Shown: positions 11,890 through 24,242, numbered from the stretch's first letter. The stretch is DNA of 64,000 bases from Laburnicola sp. R22_1 (GCA_014281115.1 JACONQ010000016.1:868001-932000), one strand, 5' to 3'. Numbers and translations: made by a program. The notes: generated from the letters alone by a model not told the origin.

Positions 11890-13665
11890 ATGAGCCACCT
11901 GCAGATGGACCACGAGCACCATCACCAGGACTCGTATGAGGACCACACGGCCAACTGGGCCCATCCCGGGCCCTACGACGCTCAGCACCAGTCGCCCGTG
12001 CAAGACTTCAATGGCTTCAGCTACGGGCCCATTCCCATGGAGCCCATGTACTCAGCCGCCATGCAGCCTCCACCACAGCACAGGACCGCCCATTCGCAAC
12101 TCCACCCGTTGATCATGCCCCAGTGGCCGAGCATGTTGACCAGCCAGTCCACCTACGTGCCGCCCATCTTTCCCTCTGCCCCGGTTCCCATCACTCCTGT
12201 ATCGGCCACGCCGGTATCAGCAACCTCAACGCAGTCGGGACGTACCTCTAGTACCCCGCGCAAGACCCTCACCGACGCGGACCGCAGGAGGATGTGTCAG
12301 TATCACGAGGATCATCCCACCGTCAAGCAGACAGAGATTGGAGGTAAGCCGGAATCCCTCACCGACCATGACAGGGCTGAGTGGCTGACGTATCCGCAGC
12401 AATGTTTGGTGTAGAGCGAAGGTACTTGGTCACCTTGTAGTTGGTTGCTTACCCGTTTGCTTACCGTTTTCAGTACCGTGTCCAAGGTGCTGCGGCAGAA
12501 GGAGAAATACCTCTACCAGGACGATGGCAACCGATCGCCTATAAAAAGGCCAAAAGGCAAGTTTCCCGACATTGAGCGAGCGCTGGCAAACTGGGCACGA
12601 AACCACCAGCGACAAGGTTTACCACTTACCGATGCCGTTATTCGGGAAAAAGCCCGATTCTTTGCCACAACCGTGGGCAACTCAGATAGCCACCTCAAAG
12701 CGAACAGTACTAGTTGGCTCGAGAAATTCAAACAGAAAAACAACCTGCTGGGCTCCAAGTCTAGGACGGGCTCCATTGCCGAAGAATCCGAAGGAACATC
12801 GAATCCGCCGTCCAACGTGCATACTCCCGGAGGTATCTCGCCTGGCTCCCCGAACGGGGTATCGCCCTCACCACTTTCCGTCTCAGGCAAACCCAGTAAG
12901 GAAGAACTCAAGACAGACAGCCTAGATACCCAAGATTTTTCAAACCACCGGCGCCCATTTCATTCACAGAGCAACACGTCGCTGTCGAGTGTTTTCACCG
13001 ACACGGCCCCGTCATCATTCTCGGCCGGGCCGACGAGTCCAACCTCGCTGTCGTCGCCCTTCTTCACGCCGGACTCGGCATGCGGACCGAATCCCTTCAT
13101 GGGCAACCAGCAAGCTAGGGGTCAGCCCGGGAGCAGCAACTTCCAACGACCGAGGAGTCAGACCTTTCCGATGCTGGTCGGTGTCGAGCAGTACATGTCG
13201 CCGCCCCCGTCTTCAGAGGCGCTTACTCCCAAATTCTTGAATTCCACCGCATTAGACTCTCCTATGGACGAATATAAGCCATCCCTGGCTGCCATGGATG
13301 ATGCTATGCAAGCTTCTCCTACCATGGTAACCAACTCGATGCAACCACCACCGTTACCGACCGCGCCCCAAAACAATACTTCTATGCAGCAACCGCTTGC
13401 ATCGCAGGCTGCTCTAGAAGGCGCATCGCCCGTTTCACCTTCACAAGAGGAGGCTGCCCGTGCCCTGGAACTCGTATGGACGTTTTTCCAACAGCAACAT
13501 GAAGATTTCGTTGTCGAGCCCCAGGAATATGTCACCATTGGGAAGCTCATGGAGAAGCTCAAGATCAAGCGCAGCTCGGAAAGTCTGTCCTCCGGAATGC
13601 GCCGAGTATCGGAACCTAGTTACGGCACACTGGACAAGCTTGAGGGCATTGACACGTTGCACTGA
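11890..13665 (+). CDS. CENP-B-type helix-turn-helix DNA-binding protein
   Basis: Three exons, 11890-12343, 12400-12421 and 12474-13665, give 555 aa; the 22-nt middle exon completes the first recognition helix (IGAMFGVERSTVSKVLRQKE). Order: a Pro/Gln/Ser-rich N-terminus (1-135), a CENP-B N-terminal helix-turn-helix (about 137-180), a CENP-B/Tc5-type second helix-turn-helix (FPDIERALANWARNHQRQG to WLEKFKQKNNLL, about 190-260), and a long Ser/Pro-rich tail. There is no DDE catalytic domain, so it looks like a tamed transposase DNA-binding region working as a nuclear regulator; its targets are unknown. The start ATG at 11890 follows a C-rich leader; a GTG at 11872 is in frame but is not a start. 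Intact and clearly distinct from the dead pogo transposase in the same window. Confidence 0.82.
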
Positions 13666-16600
13666 TGCTACCCAGTACAAGCTTTGGTGGTATTTGTTTG
13701 GCCTTCATATTTTTTATTGACGCAACCAAGCGACGGCGCACAGGCCCAATTGACCTACGCGGCTACGACGCTTTATATCGACCGCCTCCTTTTTGGCTTT
13801 GGACTACCAAGTACCGTGGAAATCATAGGCCTCTTACATCGACGACGCGATGGTAGCACTTGGATACCCACTGTGATCTGGGGATACATGGGGGAATTTG
13901 GAGCCCGGATATGGATATTTTCCTGCATCACACCTTGTCGAGCGCTTCAGCATCAGCATCATTAGCATGATTGTCATTATTTCCATTCTCTCTCCTTGGT
14001 CGGGACTCTCCTCGACTGGCTTGTTTTTATTACATTTATTCCTTTACGACGGCCTCTATACCCCCCAACGTGTCAACACTGGTTTACAACAACCGAAAAA
14101 AGACTGTACCCGCTCGCGCGGATCGTTATTGTTGTACCTTTTCTTATTGCATTACATTTACATTTTTCATGCCCACGCTATTTCTTTTACTAGGCGCTGA
14201 GGTCAACTGAAGTTTTGGTAGCACGGCATAGGCAATTTCGGGAGCCTCGATATCCGTGGGTCTTCAACTTGTATTGTCAGCGGCAACCCCGTATACGGCA
14301 TCCCTGCTCAGTAGACTCGCTTAGGGGTCTAATGAGGCAGCGTCCCAGCGTCCCCGCTCGGTGAACGCATTGCCTTTTTTGCAAACACTATATCGGTATC
14401 TGTTACTGAATCATCATTTGGGTTCATGTCTTTATTATATTATGTGCTGCGGAACACCGTTTGCCTGTGCCTCCCACGATGCGTACGCAAATGGCCGCTG
14501 GGCACCGCATGCTGCCAAGGTCAGGCAGAAAGCGGATCGCGCATATACAGATTCGAGGGCGTCACACAGAAAGGCTGACCGTGCAGATGCGCGACACGTT
14601 TGGATAGCCTGGTGCAGGCAGGTGTTCTCCAACAGTCTAAAGCTCAATTCCTCATCTTCGGCTAATCCTTTATCCACTTTCCACACTCGGGAAGGTTGGC
14701 TTGCGCAACAAGTGATCCTGCGATTCCGAGTCAATTGCGTGTAAAGCTTACATTTGTAGCATACGCTATGGAATACTGAAGGAATAGCTATGCACAACAG
14801 GCAAATCGTCAGAACAGCGCACGAGCATTATCAAGTCGGGAATGCCCGGGCGATAAAATAGCGTGTAGCGCTACGGGGCTTTTTGTGCTGGACTAGCCAG
14901 TCGGTGTGCTGTGCTGATGGTGCTATGTAAGAGGGGATCTTGCTGTTTTGGGGGCATGGCAGAGCGTAGTTCGGGGTATTACAAGGTCAGACGGCCGAGG
15001 TACGGAGATGAGCTTGTCACCACAGTGATAGGACATGAAGTTTTTTTTTGATAAGAGACATTGATCTCGTGGGTAGACACGAGGCTCCACCAAAGGGCTG
15101 CGGATTGGCAGACGGAGATGGAAATGGAGATGGCCTGATCTTGTGGGGCGTGTTAGTGGGAAGACAGGATTCAGTAGGCAGGATTCGATTTGTAGCAGGT
15201 CAATTTAGCGTGGAGGAGAGTGTGTAAGCCGCAATCGTTGAAGGGCTAGGTTCGGCCATCCATAGTTGAGCACCAACGAACTAGAGTTGTGGTTACTGCG
15301 ATACAATATTGGGTAGTTGACTGTTTAAGGCGGGAAACCAGGGGCATCGGGCAGGATCTGATAGCATCCGCATCAGCTGCATGCCACTACAATTGAGGAT
15401 CTGTACCCTCGTGCACAGGAGTACCCAGAGCACAAGATCTTGTGTCGTTGCCGCTAATGAAGGGACTATGACTGACAGGTTCAACAATGCAGAATGCAGG
15501 GTCGAATGCGTAACGCATCAAGACGTTTTCTGTCATGTACTCGCGTACGCGACCTGATATGGACAAGGGACGAGTGCCCGACTCATCAGCCTTTGACGCA
15601 TCGGGCAGCAGGTTTCCTGCGCATAAGCCTCATTGATGCAGTGCTCAAAACCCATTACAAAAAGTCGTCGTTTTTCCAGCATCCGGACCTCCCGCACGAT
15701 GATGGACATGTCGAACAACATACCTAGGTATGGCCTTGGCCCGTCTCGCACTCCTGCACGGCCAGTATGGCTCCACTAGGCGGACCCATCTGCCGTTGCC
15801 ATTGTCTGTTTGCGCTCTTATCATTTCCTTTTTGCGAGCGAGCTGGAATAGGGCTGATGTCCAACGTCGCGCAAAGCACAGCGACGTATTCGATCCAGCA
15901 CCGGCACCCATCATCCGCCGCCGGAGCCCTCAACAGAGCACAAGTCCGGCAGCAGCCCTCTCTCCCGCGACGGCTGTCTCCTTCTTGTCAGATAGTTTTC
16001 GTAACACCGACCACGAGCCCAACTTGACCACTCGGCAGAGCACTCGGCAGGCACTGCCGGATGCCACTTGTAGTGCGAGCATTCCCTCCGTCGACGAAAC
16101 TGGTGCAGAGGTGAAACGTTACCAGAGAGGCACGCCAAGGCTTACTGGTCCCCAATGCGGGGCTGGGGCACACGTGACTGGAATTGTATGCTGTGGAACG
16201 TTGGATGTGCGAGTGCGGTCGACTGGGCTAAAGGCAGGATTGAGGGCGTGCATGCCGCCGTGCAACGTAGGCGGAGCGGGTAGCAGCGCCGTCGTGCCGA
16301 ACTAAATCGGGTTCGAGGGACAGATGCTTCGGGTGGGGCATACCTTGTGGCTCTTTTTTTTTGCTTTTTGAGAAACTATTGGTGGTGCGAGGAAAAGAGC
16401 GAATGGGATGTGCATTGATTGGTGTTGCGCAGAACAAGTCGACAGCTGAGAGCGAACGGTGCACCAGTGCACCAATACTTTCCCCGCCGATATCGTAGCT
16501 CGCTCGTCTAAGTTCGTACCCAATTGCCGTACGGGCACTGCCACGTCCGTAACGTGCGACGTACGTGGCTATTTTCCCCAATCTCGCAATTCGCTCCGCC

Positions 16601-19600
16601 AAACGTCCCCCTTCTCGCCTCTAGCGTTGCAGACCCCCTCACGAATCAAACTCACCACCATTCATCACTTGGCCTTCAGAAGCTTCAAACGCGGCTGCGA
16701 CCACGTCCTATACGCTCCCCCACGCGCAGAATCCCGTATGACGAAATGTCGCTTCGTGGAGCCGTCACTTATTCGCATTGCGCGCCGCCCAACCTGCGCG
16801 CATGACACCATCTTGCTTACAGTACACCACGTATATCCAGTATAACCCCTCGGCCAGCCAAGGCTATCTAACAGTCTTGTTAAATTTGCCGTGTCTAACG
16901 TGCTACACGGGTCCTTGCATCACGCATCAGGTAACGTGAGAAGATACACGAAACGGACGGCCCGCCGTATCCGCGAAGGGAAAGCGACGCAGTCAGCATG
17001 TAGGTGGAGCTGAACGGTGAGGGATAGCCCAGTCGTTGGGCGTGGATAGGGCACTTTGGGACGTGGGCGTTATCTCCCCCATTTGTTCGGACCCCCCACC
17101 ACATGATGGTGGAATGAAATGAATAACAATGACAGGGGCTGGTACTTCGACGGTTGAGAAGTCAGAACGCACCGTAGCCAACAAACGCTCTATGACTTTA
17201 TTTCTGGACTGCGGAATACGCTAGACGCGGATTCGGACCATTACCTATCTAGCCTGTCATCTCTCCAGGGCGCAAGTGCCTCTTATTGACCCATACCAGT
17301 CTGCTATACCGGCAACATTGTGAGAACGTTCCGCGGCCTTCCTACTCCCTCCTTACGCGTCTACTAATCATGCAAATTTGGAAATATCGTTTCCTAGAAC
17401 AGATGCCCCACCTGTGTGGTGGCACAAGTCATCCAGCTCGGCTGCCGGTCCCACAATCAGTGACATGGAAAGGTCCTGTCCATCGCGAAACGTCCTGACT
17501 CGGATGTCACGACGTTTGGGTTGTGAGTCAACCTCTTACCTATGTACTGTTGTCCCCCGGGGAGGAGTAAAGAACGAATTACCGTCGATACCAATAGTAG
17601 GTAGGAAGTCGCGGCGCTTTTACGCGATGTGGAGCGAGCACCCGGTCGCTCACCAGGATGTGGATACATCAATTTCGACGAGTTCGGCAGAAGGTGGAGA
17701 AGAGATCTTCTCACTAGTGAGATCGGCAAAATGTTTCGTTTGGCGTGGCGGGGGTGCTGCCGCGCTATTTGCTGCTCTTCAACAAGGGCTCTAACCAGCT
17801 CCACGGCGGATGCCAGGGATCGTCCTGGTGAAGGAGGCAGAAAGTTTGGACGGACGGAGGCCGTTGAACGCTTGCCCAGACCGTTTTTCCTTGATCGAGC
17901 CGGACAAGCCATATTGTTTGAGGGGTACCCGATGCGTGCGTCTCTCCCCTTTTCAGGATCGGTAAGGAGCTCAAGAACAGCTGTAGGGACACTCCGTAAA
18001 CCTTGCCCAGCGACGGAGCCAGAGCAATCGCTGCCAGGGTCCCTGCAGCCCAACGGCTATGGGGTTCAGGAACGAGTAAAGCGCATATCCGTAAGGTATA
18101 GAAGCCCATTTGTGGACGGGATACCCCATACTGACGACACAATTCAATCGAAAATCATCCGATGTATCCACAAAGGTAAGACGATATCCGTACTCGCTGA
18201 TAGTAAACGCCACGTCCTTCTCCTAGCCCATGTCATGAGGCCAAACCAAACCCACGTCCTCGTTTCACTGATAAATTCATCTCAAACCTTAATCTCGCAC
18301 ACAACGTGTTCCGCGCGGGGCGTCTTTTTGGCATGCCGAAGGAGCACACAATTTATATACTGAAACGGGCAAGGTGCATGCGAACGTCGACGTCGAGCAT
18401 GGCGATGCCGATGCGCGGAGTTGAGGCGTGAGTTTCCCGCCCAACTCTGGAACGCTAATCTGAACTGAACGGGTTTAATCTCACCTCTATAAATGCCATG
18501 GGCAGTTGTTAGTGGCCGATAAGCTCTTCGCACTCGTACGTAAGCACCCGTTGTCCAACAACACGGAGTCGCGCACTGCTGTTCTCGTAGTCAGGGCCTG
18601 CGACTCAGCAATCTGATGTCGATTCACTGCGACCTTCCAGAAACCTTCCATCATCTGCATTTAGCAGCCGTGCCTCGTAGTAATAATCCCCGCGTTCGCG
18701 GTCAGCGAACTGACGGACTCGAAAAGCGGCGAGAGGTCCTCGGACCGCTTGCTGCCATGGCTTCGGGCACTGCGCAGCGTCATAGCTTCTCTCACTTACA
18801 TGAACCAGATGAGCAGAGGTACCTCCATGTACACCGCAAGTCCAGCCATATGTGGTCTCACCGGTGCGCGTTTCAACCCGGGAGTGATTGGTGAGAGAAA
18901 TCAATGATCATATGCATTGGATCCCGAAGCGGATCAGGCCAGCCGGTGGAGTGTAAGCGAGTGACTTGCGGTGTACAAAGCAGTTACTTCAGCTACGGTT
19001 ACTTCAGCTCCAGGCTATGGCTGGCGATCAGGCCGACGAATGGCTTCGCCGTACGCATTTAATGCACTCCTCCCGTCAGGTGCTCAATATTGCAGTTGAG
19101 AACTGTACGTGCGTAACACACAGCTGATAGAAGTATGATTGGACTAACCCACTCATTCCCGGGATCCGTGGATGTGCCTGAGAGGTAGACGCTGTATGCG
19201 GAGCACTATGTATGTACAATCGACCACTGTATTGAGTATACCAGGCCGCACATCCCGTCTTGCCCAAACCCTGCTATCTAGCAGATTAACGGTGTGGAAT
19301 ACGAAACAGGTGTGGATTTGGAGAAACCGCGCGCTCAGCGGGAACTCCAATCTCGTGTCGAGCCGCGGCGCTGGCTTCGTCGTGTCTTGGAATGAGCACT
19401 CCGCTTGCGATGTACCATATTAGCGGTGAGGAGGCGATGAGCACGAGAGGCGCGACGCTCTGGTCGCGCTGCAGCTTGAGCGCCAAACGCATGGCCCACA
19501 TGCAATGGACCGTGGTCGCGCCCTGAGCGATCCTCACCACACAGAGACGTGGAAAAAGAAGGCGCTCATGTATAAAGGCTGAATTATAGGCAGCCTACGG

Positions 19601-19648
19601 AAGCCGTGAACCACACTCGTGGATAAAAATAAATGCACCTTTCAGGGG
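13666..19648. other. 6-kb region with no supportable gene
   Basis: After the 3' end of the CENP-B-type gene (T-rich text to about 14200) I find no family match, intron-linked frame pair or repeat family. The longest frames (15730-16305 plus, 17629-18363 plus, 17457-18053 minus) overlap one another on opposite strands and have no recognisable domain. Base composition is balanced rather than RIP-like. It could hold non-coding RNA or lineage-specific genes that I cannot see. Confidence 0.5.
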
Positions 19649-22543
19649 CTACCCCAACCTCTCTTCCATTAAATCCTGTACCCCTCTCTCCCCCAATTCG
19701 GGCACCAATCGCAACACTATCAGTTCCACGATCGCAAAGATGAGGTGTTTGTTAAGATAAGCGTCATCTAGACTGTCCAGCAATCCCTCCACCTGCCGTA
19801 GGTGGTCTCCTCGGTCTCTGTTGGCAAAGAATGCGGAAGCCACAGTTGTTGGCAGTAAGCCCAGTAGCGTGGCGGCGCAGCGCCGTTTGGTCGCCTTAGA
19901 TTCTTCATCCGAGGGAGCCAGCCGTGGGGGCGCTAAGCCGTTGTGAGGGAAAAGAGTCGCACGAAGAGTGCGGAGAAGCATAGGAAAGAAGGCGGGGTTC
20001 AAGACTCGTGTTTGCACCGTGTGTGATAGAAATCTAACAAGACTGGTTAGCGTGAGAAAATTCAGCAAAATTCAGCGTTCTGATTGGCTTGCGATCATGC
20101 AAATATATGCAGTGCGTCCCGATGAATGGCCAAATCCGCGGCATGCAGTCAGACGCAGGATGTGATTTTCAAATGATCTAGCATCGCTGAATGAGAGATG
20201 CAGGCGAGAGGACGTCAGGGCATGGCTAAGCGCCAATGCAGGGTTCCAGTACGGTTCCTCGCGAAAGAAAGTCCATCCGAGGGTCTCCAGTAAGTGAGGC
20301 TTTGCAGGGTTCATTTCAGTGCAGCATCGTATGATGGCCTGGGCGATCTCAGATCAATAACCTAACAAACCGGCCTAAACTGCCAGGAGTTAGGCTTCGT
20401 TGCCTGGCATCCAAGGGTAAAGAGTCGAAGGCGCCAGTGTTGGATGGTCAAGGGCTGCGAACTGTAGCGTCATTGAAACGCGACTGACACTCTGCCCTTT
20501 GAGGGTGCGAGGGTGCGAGGGTGCGATAGGTCATATCAGCGAGATCGGAAGCTCGCCTGCCAACCAAATCCGCGATCGAAGAATGAAGCGCACCGTGCTC
20601 GAGCATCGGGCTGCATGAGCAGGGCAGCAAGCGTTGCGTCTTACAGAAGGCAGAGGACTACCAGTCCCGAGCTACTAGCCAGACGAGCACTATGTGCGGA
20701 TCGACCGGCTGCGAAAGCGGGCGTCAGCCGAGACCTAGTATTGCGGTAGGCCAAGTCGAGGCGTGGAACTATAGTCGCAAAGTCGCGATGAAGTTTGCGA
20801 TTTTTCCAGTCATGGCACCATAACTGTCGTGATCTTGGTCACCCACATCAATGGTGATAGTCGCGATGTTGTTGGGAGGAGGCGGCTTCGTGCCAAGAAT
20901 CGGGCTGGGCACGAGACGCCTTAAGTTGCCGCCCGGGAGTGTTGGGGTCTAATGCAAGTCGGCACGAGGCGTGTGAGAGGCGATCCGTTGGATTCGCCGG
21001 CGCCTAAGTCAAGTGACTGAAAGTCCATGCGGGGCGTCCTGCAAGCCGAGGAATGGCTTGAACCACTGATGCAGACCCCCTGCCGCTGCCATCCAACCAG
21101 AGAGTCGAAAGAGAAGGTCGTTGCAACTCACCTGTCCAATACTCCATTCATGTCACCCACCTTTCCTAGGCCGCCCAACGCTCCCCATTGCAGCATGGAT
21201 ATGAAACCTGATAGCCAAGGCATACGTGTCTCGAGCTCAACAAGTTTTGACGCACAGCTCCATAGCTTCATACTAACAATGGGCCGCTTAGAGGTTGGCG
21301 GCAGCCTCTGGTCTCGATTGCCAGAATGCGGAGATGGAGATTGGCCACCTAGTTCGGTGGCTGATTGACCGTTGGCTGTCGTGGCAGATCTTAGCGGGAA
21401 AGAGGATGATGTCGTAATAATCATGATCACCGCGCGCATCGCCGTACCCGCCAAAAACATATATTGAATGATCGTCCAGAACAAGCCGTTCACCGTCATG
21501 GGAACATCCTGACGCCGTCCCGCATCGACCAACAGCGACTGGGAACTCTCATTCAGCTCTTCGACTGGTGGAGCAAGCAATCCGTAGCGCTCAAGGCGGG
21601 TCAGCGACTGCTCTGGGCTGGCATCGTCTGACTGGAACTCCTCCTCTTTAGCACTGGAACGCTGTAGAACCTCAGCTATCCTTGTGATACCTTCCCACAA
21701 CAACCAGCCTTCGCAAGCCTTCCCACTAATGCCGTTTCCAAGGATCATCTCGGCAAATATCTCTGCCACTAGAGCTCGCAAGCATCCATTTTCCAGATCT
21801 TCGGTCGGGAGGAGCACAGCCAAAACTCCTTGAATGAGTAATTGGCGCCACGCAGTTTCGCTTTCCCACTGCTCGGCGATGCTGGATGGCACCGCGTCGT
21901 TTGGAACCGGGGATAGTGCAGGATGTGGATTGAGGGTATGGTAGACCACACGCGGGTCCATAACCAGTGAATGCCGCGAGCAGGCCTGTTGTCTCGAGAG
22001 ACGGAATGCTTTTAAAGCGGCGTTAGACTGCCGTTATCCGGTGTCGAAGGACCGGAAGGACCTACCGTTCAAATGACCTTCAAGAAGTTCGGGGATTTCG
22101 TCAAGAAGCAGCGCTTCTAGGTCGACTTTCCGAAGCCGCTGCTCTAACGCCCGCGTGCAATGCGCAATGATTTGTAAAACTTCATTTACGAACACGTGGT
22201 CGGGGGTGATTTTGGAGTACCACGTCTGTACGAACTCCTTGATGATTACCGCGATGACGCCATACAGTTGCAAGTCGACCTCGTTGGAGCTGGTCAGGGG
22301 TGGGAGCACTTCTTCGAATGGGCGTGGGGTGTTTCGGCCCCTCTCACCATTGCCTAGGAGTACATTGTGGGAGCAGAGAACCCGTCGAATGAAGGCTGCG
22401 GTCGCGCTATCGGATGTAGGATCGGCAGCCTGCTTTTGAATCTCGGTTTGACGCGTCGCTGGAGCTGCTGCCCGCGCCTGCTCTGACGAGCCCTTTGCAG
22501 GAACGCCCTCGGCGGACAATAGCTGCTGTGCTGGGGGGCGCAT
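19649..22543 (-). CDS. PXA-domain protein (sorting-nexin-associated family)
   Basis: Three exons, 22543-22066, 22008-21132 and 20033-19649, give 579 aa. The PXA (PX-associated) domain lies in the first half: VIIKEFVQTWYSKITPD, VLQIIAHCTRALEQRLRKVD and LLLDEIPELLEGHLN (about 95-160), then DPRVVYHTLNPHPALSP. The C-terminal half (GALGGLGKVGDMNGVLDRFL, RTLRATLFPHNGLAPPRLAP) also follows fungal PXA proteins. Family members are thought to act at endosomal or ER membranes; no PX or RGS domain is present here. Intron 1 is 57 nt, but intron 2 (20034-21131) is 1098 nt, about twenty times normal, and splits conserved text between VLD and RFLSH. The exon 2-3 join rests on donor GTGAGT, acceptor TGTTAG, frame and homology. 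Confidence 0.8.
20034..21131 (-). other. Anomalous 1.1-kb intron of the PXA gene
   Basis: Contains an open minus-strand stretch of about 80 codons (20314-20072, MNPAKPHLLETLGWTFF...) that extends upstream without a stop to about codon -12 and matches no family I know. Also present are a 9-base repeat GAGGGTGCG three times (20501-20527) and a CCAAT-type motif near the intron end. No inverted ends or target duplication were found, so an inserted element is possible but unproven. Confidence 0.6.
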
Positions 22544-22823
22544 GTCGGGAGTGGGGCCCCTGGATATGCCTCTGCGTCACAGGAGGCCGTTGCTCATGGT
22601 GCCTGGTGCCGTTGTTGTTCTTGTGGAGCGAATCGACGCCTCGGTTGGTTGTTGTCGGTGAAGGCTGACGGCGGAGCGAGCCGCCTGATGACGTCGGAAC
22701 AAATGTTCGTCCGATGTCTTGGCGTTCTCAGGTCTGCGCCAGCGCGGCCGACTTCAACGCGTGCGCCCTGTGTCTTTGTACACGAGCACCTCAACAACAC
22801 ATCAGCCGACGTAGCTCGCCACT
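22544..22823. promoter_or_regulatory. Divergent promoter, PXA gene / MED10
   Basis: A 280-base spacer between divergent start codons. No TATA box stands out. Confidence 0.5.
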
Positions 22824-23377
22824 ATGGAAGCTTGCATCCACGGTGTGTAGACATGTCACCCATGTAGATGCAATGAGCTCTGCTAACGCTGTCAAGATTC
22901 GGCCACGGCAGCTGAAGCGCAGATGAAGGACATCGTTCAGAGCCTATACCACCTCATTGTGCAAGGCTACAACCACCAAGGCGCCTCCACAGTCGAAGCA
23001 CTGAAGGATGACATGTAAAAAGAAGCCCGGTCTTGCGGCCGGTACAGTAGATGCTAACGTGTGTCTACAGAAAAGCGCTCGTCCAAGGCTTAGTCAAGCT
23101 CTCGCAAACCGCGCCCGCCGTACATATCAATATCCCGCCCGAGGTGACGCAGTACGTCGAGGGCTCCCGGAACCCTGATATCTTCACGCGCGAGTTCGTC
23201 GAGACCGTACAGCGAATGAACCAGCTGTTGAAGGGCCGCGCCAATGCGTATCGGCTGCTGCAGGAGACGCTTGCACGCGACTTCATACAGGGCGTTCCGG
23301 AGCTAAAGGACGACATTACCAAGACCGTCGAAGCGACGCGATGCAACGTTTCACCGACGAGAAGTGCCAATCCTTGA
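22824..23377 (+). CDS. MED10: Mediator complex subunit 10
   Basis: Middle-module subunit of Mediator, which links activators to RNA polymerase II in the nucleus (yeast Nut2). Three exons, 22824-22842, 22897-23014 and 23071-23377, give 147 aa. The 19-nt first exon encodes MEACIH, then the conserved core follows: EAQMKDIVQSLYHLIVQGYN, QYVEGSRNPDIFTREFVETV, and LLKGRANAYRLLQETLARDF with VPELKDDI. Introns are 54 and 56 nt. The last dozen residues (CNVSPTRSANP) replace the usual Gly-rich or charged tail, so the true end could differ through an unseen splice. Otherwise intact. Confidence 0.9.
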
Positions 23378-23748
23378 GAAGCGCCTGATGCGTGTGAAGA
23401 ATCTTGCTGCACTTCTCCCGGGTGTTGCGGACCGAATTCGGACCGTTCCTTGCGCCTGGCCATCGTGTTGCAGCTTTTGGACTACCGGTTCACCAGGCCC
23501 GTGGCCTAGAATTCCATCGCAGCCGAGTCTCTCCGCGGGCCATGACTCCATGGTACGAGAGTTCAAATCGACTCAAATACGTGCGGTCCCGCTGAGCCTT
23601 GGCAACGGCTCATGCGCCGGTCAGGCCATAAACCGCACTAGTCTAGGACGTGGGGAGGCGGGCGTCTGAACTAGCCAAGCATGTTGTAGGGCATACCTTG
23701 TCTGTGCAATCTCTGGTCAATAACAATTAATATGGTGACGAAGGGGTC
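23378..23748. other. Intergenic region before the second repeat island
   Basis: MED10 3' region. Overlapping frames on both strands carry no family signal. Nothing else seen. Confidence 0.4.
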
Positions 23749-23763
23749 CTGCCAGAAACGTAT

Positions 23764-23872
23764 TGAAGATCTTCGTCGTGTTAAGATTCTAACCAAGGTC
23801 GAGTCCGCACTATACACAGAGAGGAGTAAAACAGGAGGCACTAAAACCCAGTACCTAGCACACAGTGGTAGT
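23764..23872 (+). mobile_element. SINE-like element, copy B (short form)
   Basis: A 109-base insertion flanked by perfect 15-base direct repeats CTGCCAGAAACGTAT at 23749-23763 and 23873-23887. It begins TGAAGATCTTCGTCGTG, exactly as copy A, and keeps the B-box-like GGTCGAGTCC about 35 bases in. Least RIPed copy: where A has T or A, B often has C or G. It ends after AGTGGTAGT, where copy A continues for 200 more bases. Confidence 0.7.
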
Positions 23873-24083
23873 CTGCCAGAAACGTATAGTGACGTTGATC
23901 GGGCATTTTCCCGCCATATGGCGATCCCAGTTTCAGGTGCGACATGGATACCTACTACGTCTATATGCATCTATCGTTATGCGAGCTGTATTTCCTTGTT
24001 CCGCTGTACCCTTAATGCCAAATGCACTTCTGCCTATTGCCAGCACCACATAGATATACATATGCCACCACAGCGTCTTATTA

Positions 24084-24242
24084 CAGTCCCCCTCCCCCCC
24101 AGCTCCGGTGCGTAGCGTAGTATCAGTGCTTTAGTGGTGTTAGGGGGCGGGTAAAGATTTTCTCATACAAATTTTAACTGTGCGTACCTAGCCGCACAAA
24201 GGCACTAATACGACGCTACGCACCTAAGCTAGGGGGGGACTG
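24084..24242. mobile_element. 159-bp MITE with TA target duplication
   Basis: Inverted ends start CAGTCCCCC at 24084 and end GGGGGGGACTG at 24242. The arms share GGTGCGTAGCGT and the GTATYAGTGC text over about 45 bases, with one arm longer by a C-rich run. TA flanks both sides (24082-24083, 24243-24244), as for Tc1/mariner/pogo-type MITEs. No coding capacity. Confidence 0.82.

Noticed and set aside
10655..12003. Long overlapping minus-strand frames (up to 314 codons) upstream of the CENP-B-type gene
   Set aside because: GC-rich DNA open on both strands at once; low-complexity Ala/Arg/Pro/Gly proteins without motifs; lies in the leader of a real gene.
15730..16305. 191-codon plus-strand frame
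   Set aside because: No domain, no splice partner, and frames on the other strand overlap it; no sign of coding selection visible.
17629..18363. 244-codon plus-strand frame, with a 198-codon minus frame over it
   Set aside because: Neither has a recognisable motif, and the overlap of two long frames suggests chance.
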